64,000 bases of DNA from Brachybacterium sp. P6-10-X1. GTDB lineage: Bacteria; Actinomycetota; Actinomycetes; Actinomycetales; Dermabacteraceae. Shown here one piece after another: positions 9,332 through 18,878 of the stretch. The notes under the pieces were generated by a model. It had not been told where the DNA came from. It ran no database searches and was given only the letters and a program-made list of their open reading frames with translations. Position numbers and translations under genes: made by a program. The stretch covers positions 2,976,001-3,040,000 of the forward strand of contig NZ_CP017297.1 of the NCBI RefSeq assembly GCF_001969445.1, written 5' to 3'. The first letter of the stretch is position 1. Every line of letters starts with the position of its first letter.

Positions 9332-11527
9332 CTACACCTGCCCCGCCCCGGGACCGCTCCCGGGACGTCCGACGCGGGGACCGCTCAGGGCGGAGCGCGT
9401 GAAGAAGGCGAGGAAACGAGCCGCCGCCCGGAGGCGGCGGGCTCGGGTGAAGGCCTGGCCGCGCAAGGAGATTCCCAGCCGCGCCACGTTCGCGAGGTTG
9501 ATCGTCAGCAGTGTCCGGAGCGGCTGCGTGCCCGAGTCATCGACGGGGGCGATCTCGGTGGGAAGCGTGGTCAGCCCGGACAGCAGGGCCAGAGGCAGCC
9601 GGGAGCGGGTCGTCTTGACACCGGTCAGCTGCCACGCGCGCCCGGAGTCGTCCTCGAACCGCAGGGAATAGCGCATCGCCTCGTCGATGCCGCGGGGGAA
9701 CAGGGACAGGGTGCCGGAGACGGGCGCCGCCGAGACGAGGCCGTCGACGTCGATCGCTCCCTGGATCGACACGATGTGGGCCGGGTCGGTGAGGAAGCGG
9801 TCGATGCTGCGCACCTCGGCGCTCAGTCGCATCTCGAGACGGGGACGGCGGCGACCGCACGTGGCCATCCGCTCGGTGAACAGCACGCCGTCGCCCCGGG
9901 TCGCCTCGTGCAGGGCCGCGGCGGCCGCGAACGCGGAGTCCTCGGGCACCGGCGCCGGCGAGAGGTCCTCCCATTCCGGAGCGCGCCATCCGGGGCGACC
10001 GGCGGCACGGATGACGGTCTCGATGGCGCGTTCCGTGGCGGCCAGGATCGTCGCCGAGGGATTCACGCCCGTGGCGGCCGGCAGGGTCGAGCCGTCCATG
10101 ACGAAGAGCCCGGGGTATCCGTGCACCTCGCCCGCCCCGTCGACGACCCCGCTGTCGGCATCGGGGCCGGGCCGCACCCCGCCCAGCGGGTGGACGGTGA
10201 TGGTCCTGCGCAGCAGGGACCAGGTCGGGGGATTGTACTGGCGGGCACCCAGCAGGCGGCTGATCAGGGGCCCCACACGGCGCTGGGACCTGTAGAGCTG
10301 GGACTGCCACCGATTGCTCCAGGCCAGCTCCGCCGTCCCGGAGGTGTCCAGGCGCAGCGTGCCGCGGCCGGAGTCTTTTCCCATGGAGAGCACGGCGAAG
10401 GTTCGACGCGGGTCCGAGCGACGGAGCCGCTGCCACCGGTGCCGTAGGCCGCCGGCGGGCAGCAGCGCATCGATGAGGGCCTGCAGCGGCGGAGGGATCG
10501 CACCATCCTGGACCTGGTACCACACCGATCGTCGGCCCTCCGGGACGGACAGCACCGTCGTGGTGGTGATCGTGGGCCCGGTCGTCATGTCCGTCCGGTC
10601 GCCGCGCAGCTCGGCCAGGGTCAGGAAGTCGCCGTTGCCGGAGAATCCGCGTCCCAGGTGTGCGGACAGATCCGGCAGCGTGCCGTGCCGATCCCGGGCG
10701 CGCAGCAGCAGCTCCGTGGTGGCCACGGCTCCGGCGGCGAGGATCACCCTCGGCGCGACCCATTCGCGAGGAGGTGCGGAGGGATCGGAGGGTGTCGAGG
10801 TGACCACCGTGTACTCGCGACCGTTCGACGCGGTGGGGAGGAGCTCGATCCGTCGGACCTCGGCGTCGGGGACGGCCTGCGCGCCATGGCGCTCCGCGAG
10901 CGCGAGGTAGGTGGTGTCCAGGGTGTTCTTGGCGCCGTGGTTGCAGCCGATCACGCACTCGCCGACGAAGGCGCATCCTCGCCGCGGGACGCCCTGGGCG
11001 TTGGGGCGCCACGTCTCGGAGTCGCCGAAGGTGACGGCGAGCGTGGGTCGGATGGTGCGCTCCGGGGCCCCCATCCCTTCCATCATCTGCTCGATGAGGG
11101 CGGTGCGGGGAGCGGCCCTGCCGGTGGCCGGATCGGAGCCGGTCGGCGCCACGCCCGTCATGTGCGCCGCCAGGTCGTAGTAGGGGTCGAGGGTCCGGCG
11201 ACGCAGATGGGCGGGCCACCGCTCGTCCATCGCTCCTTCGAAGGGCCGGGCGAACACATTGGCGTAGACGAGCGAACCACCGCCCCAGCCCGAGGCCTGG
11301 ACGCTGCCCATGGTGTCGAGCCAGCGGATGTCGTACAGACCGCGGTCGACCTCCCACAGCCAGCCGTCCTCGAGGTGGGGCCGACGGGGGAAGTCCCCGG
11401 GGTTCCATCGTCGGCCCCGTTCGAGGATCACGACGGAGAACCCTGCCTGTGCGAGGCGGGCGGCAGCCACGGCACCACCGAACCCGCTGCCCACCACGAT
11501 CGCGTCGGCGGTGGGTCGATCGTCCAT
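9332..11527 (-). CDS. GMC-family FAD oxidoreductase (cholesterol-oxidase-like)
   Basis: A 731-residue flavoenzyme. The N-terminal Rossmann motif GSGFGG lies near residue 13. SGWGGGSLVYANV and FVGECVIGCNHG are typical of the cholesterol oxidase branch, and the catalytic region reads HPLGGV. The family oxidises alcohols to ketones or aldehydes. About 200 extra residues after the GMC fold (from ~525) form a beta-rich domain of unknown role. ATG 11527 has GGAGAGG upstream. It lies downstream of the carotenoid and haem genes but has its own promoter at 11582-11610. Substrate unknown; a terpenoid or carotenoid alcohol is conceivable but unproven. Confidence 0.85.
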   Translation of the reverse strand: MDDRPTADAIVVGSGFGGAVAAARLAQAGFSVVILERGRRWNPGDFPRRPHLEDGWLWEVDRGLYDIRWLDTMGSVQASGWGGGSLVYANVFARPFEGAMDERWPAHLRRRTLDPYYDLAAHMTGVAPTGSDPATGRAAPRTALIEQMMEGMGAPERTIRPTLAVTFGDSETWRPNAQGVPRRGCAFVGECVIGCNHGAKNTLDTTYLALAERHGAQAVPDAEVRRIELLPTASNGREYTVVTSTPSDPSAPPREWVAPRVILAAGAVATTELLLRARDRHGTLPDLSAHLGRGFSGNGDFLTLAELRGDRTDMTTGPTITTTTVLSVPEGRRSVWYQVQDGAIPPPLQALIDALLPAGGLRHRWQRLRRSDPRRTFAVLSMGKDSGRGTLRLDTSGTAELAWSNRWQSQLYRSQRRVGPLISRLLGARQYNPPTWSLLRRTITVHPLGGVRPGPDADSGVVDGAGEVHGYPGLFVMDGSTLPAATGVNPSATILAATERAIETVIRAAGRPGWRAPEWEDLSPAPVPEDSAFAAAAALHEATRGDGVLFTERMATCGRRRPRLEMRLSAEVRSIDRFLTDPAHIVSIQGAIDVDGLVSAAPVSGTLSLFPRGIDEAMRYSLRFEDDSGRAWQLTGVKTTRSRLPLALLSGLTTLPTEIAPVDDSGTQPLRTLLTINLANVARLGISLRGQAFTRARRLRAAARFLAFFTRSALSGPRVGRPGSGPGAGQV

Positions 11528-11581
11528 GACGGTCCTCTCCGGCAGGTCGTGTCCGTTCCCGGGCGCGAGGCGGTGAGCTCG

Positions 11582-11610
11582 ACGCTAACGTCAGGGTCCA
11601 GCGTTGTCCA
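11582..11610 (-). promoter_or_regulatory. Housekeeping promoter of the GMC oxidoreductase
   Basis: On the minus strand, TGGACA (11610-11605) and TAGCGT (11587-11582) are separated by 17 nt. This is a good SigA-type fit and gives a ~50-nt leader. The rest of the 239-nt gap (11528-11766) shows no further feature. Confidence 0.5.
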
Positions 11611-11766
11611 CACGCACTCAGGGCCGTGGAGCAGCGGGGCCGATGGAAGGGTCGGCGCGCCGGACCGTCCGCACGACGAGCATCATGCGGACCGCGGCCC
11701 GTCGTCCCGCAGAGCGGAAGGCCGCCGGCCAGCACCAGGGGTCGCCGTGCCGGCGGAGATCGCCGG

Positions 11767-13308
11767 TCAGAGCCCGTCAAGGTCCCCGTCACGATCCGCG
11801 CCGTCCGCCATGCGTCCCGAGGTGGCCCGGGCCGCCGACATGATGTTGCGGGCCATCGCGGGGAAGACGAGCGCGTGGAAGGGGGAGATCCCCCACCAGT
11901 ACAGACGACCCAGGAGGCCGTCGGGGAAGTAGATGGCGCGCTGGCGATAGCGGGTACCTCCGTCGCAGGGCTCGACGGACAGCTGCAGCCATGCGCGGCC
12001 GCTCATCCTCATCTCGGCGCGCAGGGTGAGGCATCGCCCGGGTTCGATCCTCTCGACCCGCCACCAGTCCACGGCGTCTCCGACCCGCAGGCGCCGGGGG
12101 TCGCGACGGCCACGTCGAAGGCCAGGCCCCCCGAGGAGCCGGTCCGCGAGACCGCGCAGGGCCCACAGCACGGGCGTCGAGTACCAGCCGGATGCGCCCC
12201 CGATCCCCTCGATGACACGCCACACCGAGGACGGGTCGACGTCGGCTCGTTCGCGCTGCCGCTCGTCGGTGAACACCGTGTTGCCCGCCCACTCCGGATC
12301 CGAGGGCAACGACGACTCGGGGACCCTCTCGTGCCCCAGGTCGGCGTCCCAGCGCGAGGCCAGGTCCCCGAAGCGCTCGGCCTCCAGGGCCGTGCGGACG
12401 GCTGTCCTGTACGGCATCGGCCCGCCGACTGGTGGAGGCAGGACCTCGTCGGCCAGAGGCCCGCTGGTGACGGCTTCGTGCTGCATCGATTGGGCGAGCG
12501 GCACGGCGATCGACAGCGGCACAGGCGTCACCAGGCCGATCCAGCCCCCCGACAGCAGCGGAGCCGGCAGCGGCAGCGAGAACACGCGCCGGCGCCGGAG
12601 CCCCGCGACCTCCGCGTACACGGTCAGGAGATCGGCGAATCGCAGGTCCGTTTCGCCGCTGCCCACCCCGTAGGTCCCGGAGACGTCTCCCGCAGCGATC
12701 ACGGCCTCGACGAGGTAGTGGAGGACGTCGGTGACGGCGACCGGCTCGATCCTGTTGCGCACCCAGCGCGGAGCGGGCATGACGGGCAGCCGCTCGGAGA
12801 GGTGGCGGATGATCTCGAAGCCGGCGGAGCCGGCGCCGATGACCGTGGCGGCCTCCAGCACGGTCGTCGGCACGGTGCCGTCGCACAGGATGCGACCGAC
12901 CCGGCGGCGCGAGGCCATGTGCTCGCTGAGCCGATCGGAGTCGGGATGCAGGCCGGAGAGATAGACGATCCTGCTGACTCCGGCGCGCTCGGCCTCGTCG
13001 GCCATGATGTGCGCCATGCGCGCCTCGCGCTCGGCGAAACCACTCCCGCCTGACATCGAATGCACGAGAAAGACCACGACGTCGACTCCGGAGACCGCGC
13101 GCCGCACGGACCGACGGTCGACGAGATCGGCTTCGACAGCCTCCACCCGGTCCCTCCAGGGCTGGGCGTCCAACCGGTTCATGTGCCGTCCGCAGACCCG
13201 CACCCGGGCCCCGCGATCGTCGAGCGCCGGCACGAGACGACTGCCGATGTATCCCGTCGCGCCCGTGACGAGGACGCGGGCCCGGTCGCCGCCGCCCTGG
13301 CTCGTCAC
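11767..13308 (-). CDS. Atypical SDR NAD(P)-binding protein with DUF2867
   Basis: A 513-residue two-domain protein. Residues ~10-300 are an atypical short-chain dehydrogenase/NmrA-like Rossmann domain starting VLVTGATGYIGSRLVP. Residues ~335-495 match DUF2867 (SRPBCC-like fold; WWRVERIEPGRCL, YYW..FHALVFPAMARNI region). GTG 13308 overlaps the hemH stop as GTGA, so the two genes are coupled. The C-terminal part suggests binding of a hydrophobic ligand. Actual reaction unknown; pairing with ferrochelatase and carotenoid genes is the only functional hint. Confidence 0.85.
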   Translation of the reverse strand: MTSQGGGDRARVLVTGATGYIGSRLVPALDDRGARVRVCGRHMNRLDAQPWRDRVEAVEADLVDRRSVRRAVSGVDVVVFLVHSMSGGSGFAEREARMAHIMADEAERAGVSRIVYLSGLHPDSDRLSEHMASRRRVGRILCDGTVPTTVLEAATVIGAGSAGFEIIRHLSERLPVMPAPRWVRNRIEPVAVTDVLHYLVEAVIAAGDVSGTYGVGSGETDLRFADLLTVYAEVAGLRRRRVFSLPLPAPLLSGGWIGLVTPVPLSIAVPLAQSMQHEAVTSGPLADEVLPPPVGGPMPYRTAVRTALEAERFGDLASRWDADLGHERVPESSLPSDPEWAGNTVFTDERQRERADVDPSSVWRVIEGIGGASGWYSTPVLWALRGLADRLLGGPGLRRGRRDPRRLRVGDAVDWWRVERIEPGRCLTLRAEMRMSGRAWLQLSVEPCDGGTRYRQRAIYFPDGLLGRLYWWGISPFHALVFPAMARNIMSAARATSGRMADGADRDGDLDGL

Positions 13309-14579
13309 CGCTGCTCCCCGTCCGTGCGAGCATGGGTCCGGAACTCTCGGAGGTCCTGGTCGGAGTCGAGCGCGGAGGTGGTCGGGACGATCCTCCCGCG
13401 GGAGGATCCGGACAGACAGCAGGCCGTTCCGCAGACGTCGGGCGTCTCCCCGAAGTCAGTGACCGCCTGACGAGGCGCCCCGTCGGTCATCCTCTCCTCG
13501 ACGAGATCCGCCAGCGCGGCCACGAACCGCGGATCGGTGCCGGATGTCGGCACGCGGCGGAACGCCAGGCCGTGCTCCTCGGCACTCTGACGCGCCTCCG
13601 TGTCCAGATCCCAGATGACCTCCACATGGTCGCTGACGAACCCCACGGGAACCACGATCACGGCCTCGTGGGACCTCGACCGCGCGATGCGCGCGATGAC
13701 GTCATTGATGTCGGGCTCCAGCCAGGGAACCTGCGGCGGGCCTGAGCGGGACTGGTACACGAGCTCCCAGGAGGAAACCGCGGGAGCCCCGCCCGAGACG
13801 CTCTCACGCCTCTCGCCGCCGACCACGGCGTCCACCAGGTATCGGCACACCGCTTCGTGCTGGGCGACGTACCAGCGCGCCGGGCCCGCAGTCCGCTCCT
13901 CCTCCGGGCCGGAGGCGTCGGCCATGACCTCCGGGATCGAATGCGTCGAGAACAGGATCCGGATGCGGGAGCGGTCGTGGCCCTCGGCCTCCAGATCCTC
14001 CAGGGCGGCGCCGATACCGTCGGCCATCGGCGACAGGAATCCCGGATGGTTGAAGTAGGGCCGCGCCTTGTCGATGCGCAGCGACCCCATCAGTCCTGTC
14101 TCCTCGAGAGCGCGGCCGAAGTCCTCCCGGTACTGACGGCACGAGGAGTACGAGGAATACGCGCTGGTGGCGAGGGCGAGGATCTCGCGGTGGCCGTCCT
14201 CGTGCAGAGCGCGCACGGTCCGGGACATGGAGGGCTCCCAGTTGCGGTTGCCCCAGTAGACGGGGAGGTCGATACCCCGCGCGTCGAGTTCCGCGCGCAG
14301 CGCATCGATCAGCACCCGGTTCTGGTCGTTGATCGGGGAACGTCCGCCCAGCGCCGTGTAGTGCTCACCGACCTCGACCAGGCGTTCGTCCGGTATCCCG
14401 CGGCCCCGCGTGACGTTGCGCAGGAAGGGCAGCACATCCTCGTGGGCCTCCGGTCCGCCGAACGACGCCAGCAGGATCGCGTCGTAGTCGCGCGCCGCGG
14501 CCCGGCGTTCCCGCGGCTCGGAGAACGTGTCGACGGTGACCTCCGCCCGCAGATCTGTGGTGGAAAGGTGGTGCGTCAT
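13305..14579 (-). CDS. hemH: Ferrochelatase (coproporphyrin ferrochelatase type)
   Basis: Inserts Fe2+ into coproporphyrin III, or protoporphyrin, in haem synthesis. The 424-residue product starts its core with AILLASFGGPEAHEDVLPFL. The metal/active-site segment FSTHSIP and the GRSPIN loop are present. A late CGTACC cluster (about residue 385) fits the [2Fe-2S] ligands of actinobacterial enzymes, plus an earlier Cys in SSCRQYREDF. ATG 14579 has AGGAGG 5 nt upstream. It is separated from the P450 gene by a promoter-bearing gap that contains an operator shared with crtE, so it is likely controlled by the MarR regulator. Confidence 0.93.
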   Translation of the reverse strand: MTHHLSTTDLRAEVTVDTFSEPRERRAAARDYDAILLASFGGPEAHEDVLPFLRNVTRGRGIPDERLVEVGEHYTALGGRSPINDQNRVLIDALRAELDARGIDLPVYWGNRNWEPSMSRTVRALHEDGHREILALATSAYSSYSSCRQYREDFGRALEETGLMGSLRIDKARPYFNHPGFLSPMADGIGAALEDLEAEGHDRSRIRILFSTHSIPEVMADASGPEEERTAGPARWYVAQHEAVCRYLVDAVVGGERRESVSGGAPAVSSWELVYQSRSGPPQVPWLEPDINDVIARIARSRSHEAVIVVPVGFVSDHVEVIWDLDTEARQSAEEHGLAFRRVPTSGTDPRFVAALADLVEERMTDGAPRQAVTDFGETPDVCGTACCLSGSSRGRIVPTTSALDSDQDLREFRTHARTDGEQR

Positions 14580-14629
14580 GCAGACCTCCTGAGTTCCGGT
14601 ACACGTCGTCGACTCCGCGACACTTTCGA

Positions 14630-14640
14630 TAGTCTAGCTA
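14630..14640. promoter_or_regulatory. Putative MarR operator in the hemH promoter
   Basis: TAGTCTAGCTA matches TAGCCTGGCTA at 23297-23307 in front of crtE at 9 of 11 positions, in the same orientation on the plus strand. It overlaps a -10-like TAGACT in the hemH direction. Sharing with crtE suggests joint repression. Confidence 0.5.
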
Positions 14641-14688
14641 ATGATATGTGAGCGTGCCTGGTAGGGCATGAGGCTGAGGCCCGATGCG

Positions 14689-15891
14689 TCAGGCGGATCC
14701 AAGACGCAACTCGGAGCCGCGCAGCCGATATCCCGCGAAGAGCTCGTCCCATCCCAGGGACGGCTCGGCGAGGATCGTCGGCTCCTGTGCGAGCAGACGG
14801 GTCAGGAGCGCGTCGGTCTCGAGGAGGGCGAGGGAGCGCCCCGGGCAGCGATGTGCTCCGTCCCCGAAGCTCAGTCCTGATGCGCCGATACCGCGTGGCA
14901 GCGTCCGACCCGGGCAGAGTTCCAGCGGTGCGGTGCCGACGCTCGCTGGGTCCGCGTTCGCGCCGCGCACGTCGATGTCGACGAGATCGCCGGGTGCCAG
15001 GTGGTGCTCGCGGCCCTCGTCGCTGACGGTGATGTGGTCGCGGACGCGTCGATACAGGTGGCCGACGACCGGCTCGAGTCGGATGATCTCGTGCAGGATG
15101 CCGAGGCGCTCGTCCTGGCCGGCTGCGAGGTAGCGCGCTCGCAGCGGATCGTCCTCCAGCAGGTGCCAGCAGGCCATGGAGATGAACTCGCGGGTGGTGA
15201 CCATGCCGGCGGTCCCGTAGGTCACGCATTCGACCAGGATGTCGGCCCGTCCGGCGCCCTGGTCCAGCAGCTGGCTGATCACGTCGTTCCGCGGGCGCCG
15301 GCGGTGGTCGCGCACAGCGGGGAGCACGTCTGCGAGGTAGAAGCGCAGCACCGGGGACAGTCCGTTGTACGCCGCACCCATCAGCTGCCGCTTCGTGCGT
15401 CCCAGGCGCGGCCGGGCGAGGTCGAACGGGGGCTGGCGGAAGAAGCGGGTCAGCCGCCGGGACATCGCCGGCACGGGTGAGGAGGTGAGCCCGACGACCT
15501 CGGCGGTCACGGCGACCGCATAGTGCAGGGCGAGGTCGTCCAGACGGCATCGACCGGCCCGGACGGCCTCCGCGATCATGTCCTCCGCGGTCGACTCCAT
15601 GAGCGCCGCGTAGCGTTCGGACACCACGTTCGGGGCGAAGAGGCGGGCGAGAGACCTGCGCTGCTCGTCATGGAGGGCGCCGTCGGAGATGAGGATGGGG
15701 TGGCGTCGGAAGAACCCCCGGGGAATCTGTTCGGCCGTGAACCCGGCCTGGGTCGTCCGGTCGCGCGCACGCAGGACCTGGCGAGCTGCCTCGAGCGATC
15801 GGATCCGCCAGATCGGTCCGTCGCGCTCGACCCGTGGGCCGTCCGGCTCGTCGGGCCGCACCGCTTTGCGGCGCCCGGGGTGGCCCATCAT
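14689..15891 (-). CDS. Cytochrome P450 of the carotenoid operon
   Basis: A 400-residue soluble P450. The I-helix oxygen motif is GTAGMVTTRE, the ExxR motif is EIIR (about residue 275), and the haem-Cys loop is FGDGAHRCPG (about residue 355). ATG 15891 overlaps the TGA of the restored crtU frame as ATGA. It is the last gene of the overlapping crt run, so it most likely hydroxylates the aromatic carotenoid rings, as P450s do for isorenieratene derivatives in Brevibacterium; this is inference. Slightly short N-terminus compared with many CYPs. Confidence 0.88.
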   Translation of the reverse strand: MMGHPGRRKAVRPDEPDGPRVERDGPIWRIRSLEAARQVLRARDRTTQAGFTAEQIPRGFFRRHPILISDGALHDEQRRSLARLFAPNVVSERYAALMESTAEDMIAEAVRAGRCRLDDLALHYAVAVTAEVVGLTSSPVPAMSRRLTRFFRQPPFDLARPRLGRTKRQLMGAAYNGLSPVLRFYLADVLPAVRDHRRRPRNDVISQLLDQGAGRADILVECVTYGTAGMVTTREFISMACWHLLEDDPLRARYLAAGQDERLGILHEIIRLEPVVGHLYRRVRDHITVSDEGREHHLAPGDLVDIDVRGANADPASVGTAPLELCPGRTLPRGIGASGLSFGDGAHRCPGRSLALLETDALLTRLLAQEPTILAEPSLGWDELFAGYRLRGSELRLGSA

Positions 15892-17479
15892 GGTCGCGGC
15901 TCCTCCGATGGTCGTGGTCGACGGATCCGCCCCAGCACGCCCCGCCGCAGTAGGCCGCGCATCGGGGGAGAGATGATCTCGTGCCCGGTGACCCCCAGGC
16001 GTGCAGGAGCTCGTTGGCTGCGAGGAATCCGGTGGTGGCGGCGCGTTCCATGAGGGCTACCGGGTAATCGCACACGATGCGGTCCCCGGCGAGCACCAGG
16101 CCCGTCAGCGGCGTGACGACGCCCGGTTGCCGTCTGCGGGGTTCGGGATCGACCAGGGCGCAGTCGTCATCGACCCGGAGCTCCTCGGCGATGATGGCGA
16201 GGCCGGTGGTCTCCGGATACACGGCGCGCAGATCCGCGAGCAGCAGGCGGCGGATCCGGGCCGGGTCCGCCGTTCGCGGGTCGTGGTCGGCATCGAGGGC
16301 GTAGGCATGCAGCTCGAGGACGGAGCCGCTGTGGTCCTCGCTCCACCGGCGGGCGCCCTGCTCGTAGCGCTCCAGGACGGTGACGTTGTCGAGCACCGTG
16401 TACCCGCTGGTGCCGCAGAAGGCCTGGCGGGAGGGATCGACGTGGCCGTCGAGCCACAGGCGCAGCACGGCGAACGGCGGCGCGTTGCGCTGATGGGCGA
16501 TGTCGCGCTGCCATGTCCGCACAGCGTCTGCATCCGGGGCGGACGCCGCGGAGTCGGGATCGAGCTGTGCGACCAGATCGCGGGTGGTGCGCGGGTCCGT
16601 GGCGAGGACCACGGCGTCGGCGTCGAGGTCGCCGTCCTCGGACGCGACGCACCAGCCGGCGGGCCGTTGCGTCACGGAGGTGACTCGCGCCGAGGTCCGG
16701 ATGGACACCCCGAGGTGCGCGAGGTGCTCGCCCAGAGGCGCCCACAGCGTGGTGTCGTAATCGTCGGCGGGAACGTCGAAGAGGAGTCCTTCGCGGGATC
16801 CGACGAAGTAGGTGTGGAACATCGCCACGAGTTCTCCGGCGGCGAAGTCCTCGGGATGCGCGAAGAAGGAGCGGGCGAACACCTCCAGGGCCAGGTGCCG
16901 TGCGCCGCGAGGGAAGCGGAGCCGGTCGAGGAACTGCGCGGCCGAGACGCCGTCGAAGCGGGAATGGCTCGACGGGAAGTCCACGTCGATCAGCTCGAGC
17001 GCGGTGCGGAGGTCGATGTCGGCCAGCGCACGCAGCGGGAAGCTGGGGCTGCGCAGGACGAAGCCGGCGAGGTTCCACGGCGGCGTGCGCGGGATCGCCG
17101 CGAAGGAGTCGACGAGCCCGTCGGCGCGCTGCAGGGGGTAATCGACGATCGGCACGAGACGGGAGAGCTCCGGGTCGACGCGGCGGAGCAGGGACCGCAG
17201 GTTGTAGTACTGGCGGAAGAAGGCGTGGAAGCCGCGGCTCATGGTGCGGCCGTCGTCGAGGGGCCAGGCGGCGACGCGTCCGCCGAGCCGGTCGGTCGCC
17301 TCCTGGACGGTGACCTCGACACCTCGTTCGGCGAGGGCGGTCGCGGCGGTGAGTCCGGCGATGCCGCCGCCGATCACGGCGACCGATCGTGGGCGCGCCG
17401 GAGCGGACAGCCCGGGCCGCGGGGGGATGCGGACGACGTGGGGGTCCCGCGGCCCGGGGACGGCATCCTCAGTCCTCAT
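15888..17479 (-). CDS. crtU: CrtU carotenoid desaturase/methyltransferase, frameshifted near C-terminus
   Basis: Converts beta-ionone rings of beta-carotene to phi aromatic rings (isorenieratene synthase family). The FAD motif is VIGGGIAGLTAA, and GFHAFFRQYYNLRSLL is a CrtU signature. ATG 17479 has AGGAGG 5 nt upstream and overlaps the methyltransferase end. The conserved ending is split: the first frame gives ANELLHAWG, while the typical continuation GVTGHEIISPP is one base out of frame. The break lies in a run of five C (15992-15996, plus strand). Adding one base restores a ~530-residue protein whose TGA overlaps the P450 start. As read, the frame runs on to 15668 through P450 DNA. Sequencing error and true mutation are both possible. 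Confidence 0.88.
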
Positions 17480-18215
17480 CGGGGCCTCCTGGTGCACGGG
17501 CTGTGTAGGTGTGCAGGATCCCTCGGTGCCAACCACGACCGGTGCGGACAGCGACCTCCTCGAAGCCCGCCTCGAGGAGCCGGCGCCGGAACCGGGCGGT
17601 CGAGTCGTTGTCGCGGACGGAGTGCCACAGGTACCGGTAGAGACCGGGATCGGCGCCGACGATCCGGCTGAGAGGGATGACGATCAGCCAGCAGACGAGG
17701 CTCCACACGACCCGGGCGCGCAGGGACTCGCGGACCGAGTAGTCGTGCACGACCAGACGTCCGCCCGGTCGCAGGCGGGTGGAGATATGCGCCAGGGCTG
17801 CATCGCGAGCATCGGGAGCGAGGTTCCGGAAGAGGTACGCGGCGAAGATCCCGTTCGGCTGCTCCTGGAGAGCAGGTTCGGGATGCGTCGAGAGCTCTTC
17901 CACATCGCCGGTCACGAAGTGCGTGGTCGACGGCCAGGACTTGATGCGAGCCCGCGCGAGCATGCCCGCAGAGGCATCCAGGCCCGTCACGCGCGCCGTC
18001 GGCATCGCGCGCAGCAGGGCGCGGGTGCTGAGCCCAGAGCCGCAGCCGAGGTCCCAGATCCGGGGCGGAGGGCCCGCATCGTGGTCCCGCCCGCGTCCGA
18101 TCCCGGCGGCGAGATCCTCGGCCGCTTCGCGCAGCTCGCGCCGGTAGCCGGGGTTCAGCCCGGTCAGGAGGTCGTACCGTCGGGCACTGCGGGTGAAGGC
18201 GTCACTCAGCGTCAT
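17469..18215 (-). CDS. SAM-dependent methyltransferase in crt operon
   Basis: A 248-residue class I methyltransferase of the UbiE/COQ5 type. Motif I is IWDLGCGSGLSTRAL (about residue 55), followed by VTGLDASAGML, and LRPGGRLVVHDYSV marks the later core. It overlaps crtYd by 14 nt and crtU by 11 nt. Streptomyces griseus has a methyltransferase-like gene, crtT, in a comparable crtY-T-U arrangement, so this may be its counterpart. It may modify the carotenoid or an associated quinone; substrate unproven. Confidence 0.85.
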   Translation of the reverse strand: MTLSDAFTRSARRYDLLTGLNPGYRRELREAAEDLAAGIGRGRDHDAGPPPRIWDLGCGSGLSTRALLRAMPTARVTGLDASAGMLARARIKSWPSTTHFVTGDVEELSTHPEPALQEQPNGIFAAYLFRNLAPDARDAALAHISTRLRPGGRLVVHDYSVRESLRARVVWSLVCWLIVIPLSRIVGADPGLYRYLWHSVRDNDSTARFRRRLLEAGFEEVAVRTGRGWHRGILHTYTARAPGGPDED

Positions 18216-18534
18216 CGTCAGCCCCTCGCCGGTTCTTCAGGTGCTGCCAGACCATGATCGTCAGAGTCATCATGGCGAACCCGAATCCGAAGTCCTCGAT
18301 CGGGATCTCCCAGGGGAAACGGATACCGAGGAACTCGTCCGGATGGTAGATGACGATGGGTGCGGAGAGCTTCGTGAGCCACCCGTCGACGGGGATCTGG
18401 AAGGCCAGGCAGATCGCCATGGCGAGCCAGTAGGCGGGCCGGCGGAAGATGCCGGTGCGGAGCACGAGCAGCTCGAGCAGGACGACCAGGAGGATCCCGA
18501 GGACCGTGAGCACGGTGTATTCAGGAATGTCCAT
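18202..18534 (-). CDS. crtYd: Lycopene beta-cyclase subunit CrtYd
   Basis: A 110-residue membrane protein, one half of the heterodimeric actinobacterial lycopene cyclase. It has about three hydrophobic helices and the motif FPWEIPIEDFGFGF, where PxE(E/D) acidic residues belong to the active site. ATG 18534 shares one base with the crtYc stop (TGATG), so translation is coupled to its partner. Together the two subunits form beta-rings on lycopene, giving beta-carotene. Confidence 0.9.
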   Translation of the reverse strand: MDIPEYTVLTVLGILLVVLLELLVLRTGIFRRPAYWLAMAICLAFQIPVDGWLTKLSAPIVIYHPDEFLGIRFPWEIPIEDFGFGFAMMTLTIMVWQHLKNRRGADDDAE

Positions 18535-18878
18535 CACTGCGTCCTCCGTCGATCCGCGAGGCGGCGGCGTGCGATCCGCAGGACGGTCTCGACGCCCTCG
18601 TAGCTCAGGAGGGCGGCGAGGGGGATGACCACGAAGAAGACCAGCTCCTCGAGCGGCAGCGGGCCGATCATCACCCCGGTCATGTACGCGCTGTCGTACG
18701 TCCAATGCTCACGGACGATCCCGAGGACGTCCCAGAGACCGAAGACGAGCACGACGACGAGGATCGTCGGCAGGAGCAGACGCCATCGCCGGTAGACCCG
18801 GGCGCGGAGGACGAACTCGAGGGGCAGCGTGATCGCGACGCACGCACCCATCAGGAGCAGGTACTGGAACTCGGTCAT
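18534..18878 (-). CDS. crtYc: Lycopene beta-cyclase subunit CrtYc
   Basis: A 114-residue membrane protein, partner of CrtYd. It has three hydrophobic segments and the family motifs FGLWDVLGI and PLPLEELVFF, with the two adjacent Glu residues of the cyclase active site. ATG 18878 overlaps the crtI stop as ATGA. Size and order match other actinobacterial crtYc-crtYd pairs. Confidence 0.92.
   Translation of the reverse strand: MTEFQYLLLMGACVAITLPLEFVLRARVYRRWRLLLPTILVVVLVFGLWDVLGIVREHWTYDSAYMTGVMIGPLPLEELVFFVVIPLAALLSYEGVETVLRIARRRLADRRRTQ

Noticed and set aside
15668-15887. C-terminal extension of CrtU into the P450 gene as a natural fusion
   Set aside because: The extension is an out-of-frame reading of P450 codons; the conserved CrtU ending exists in the neighbouring frame.
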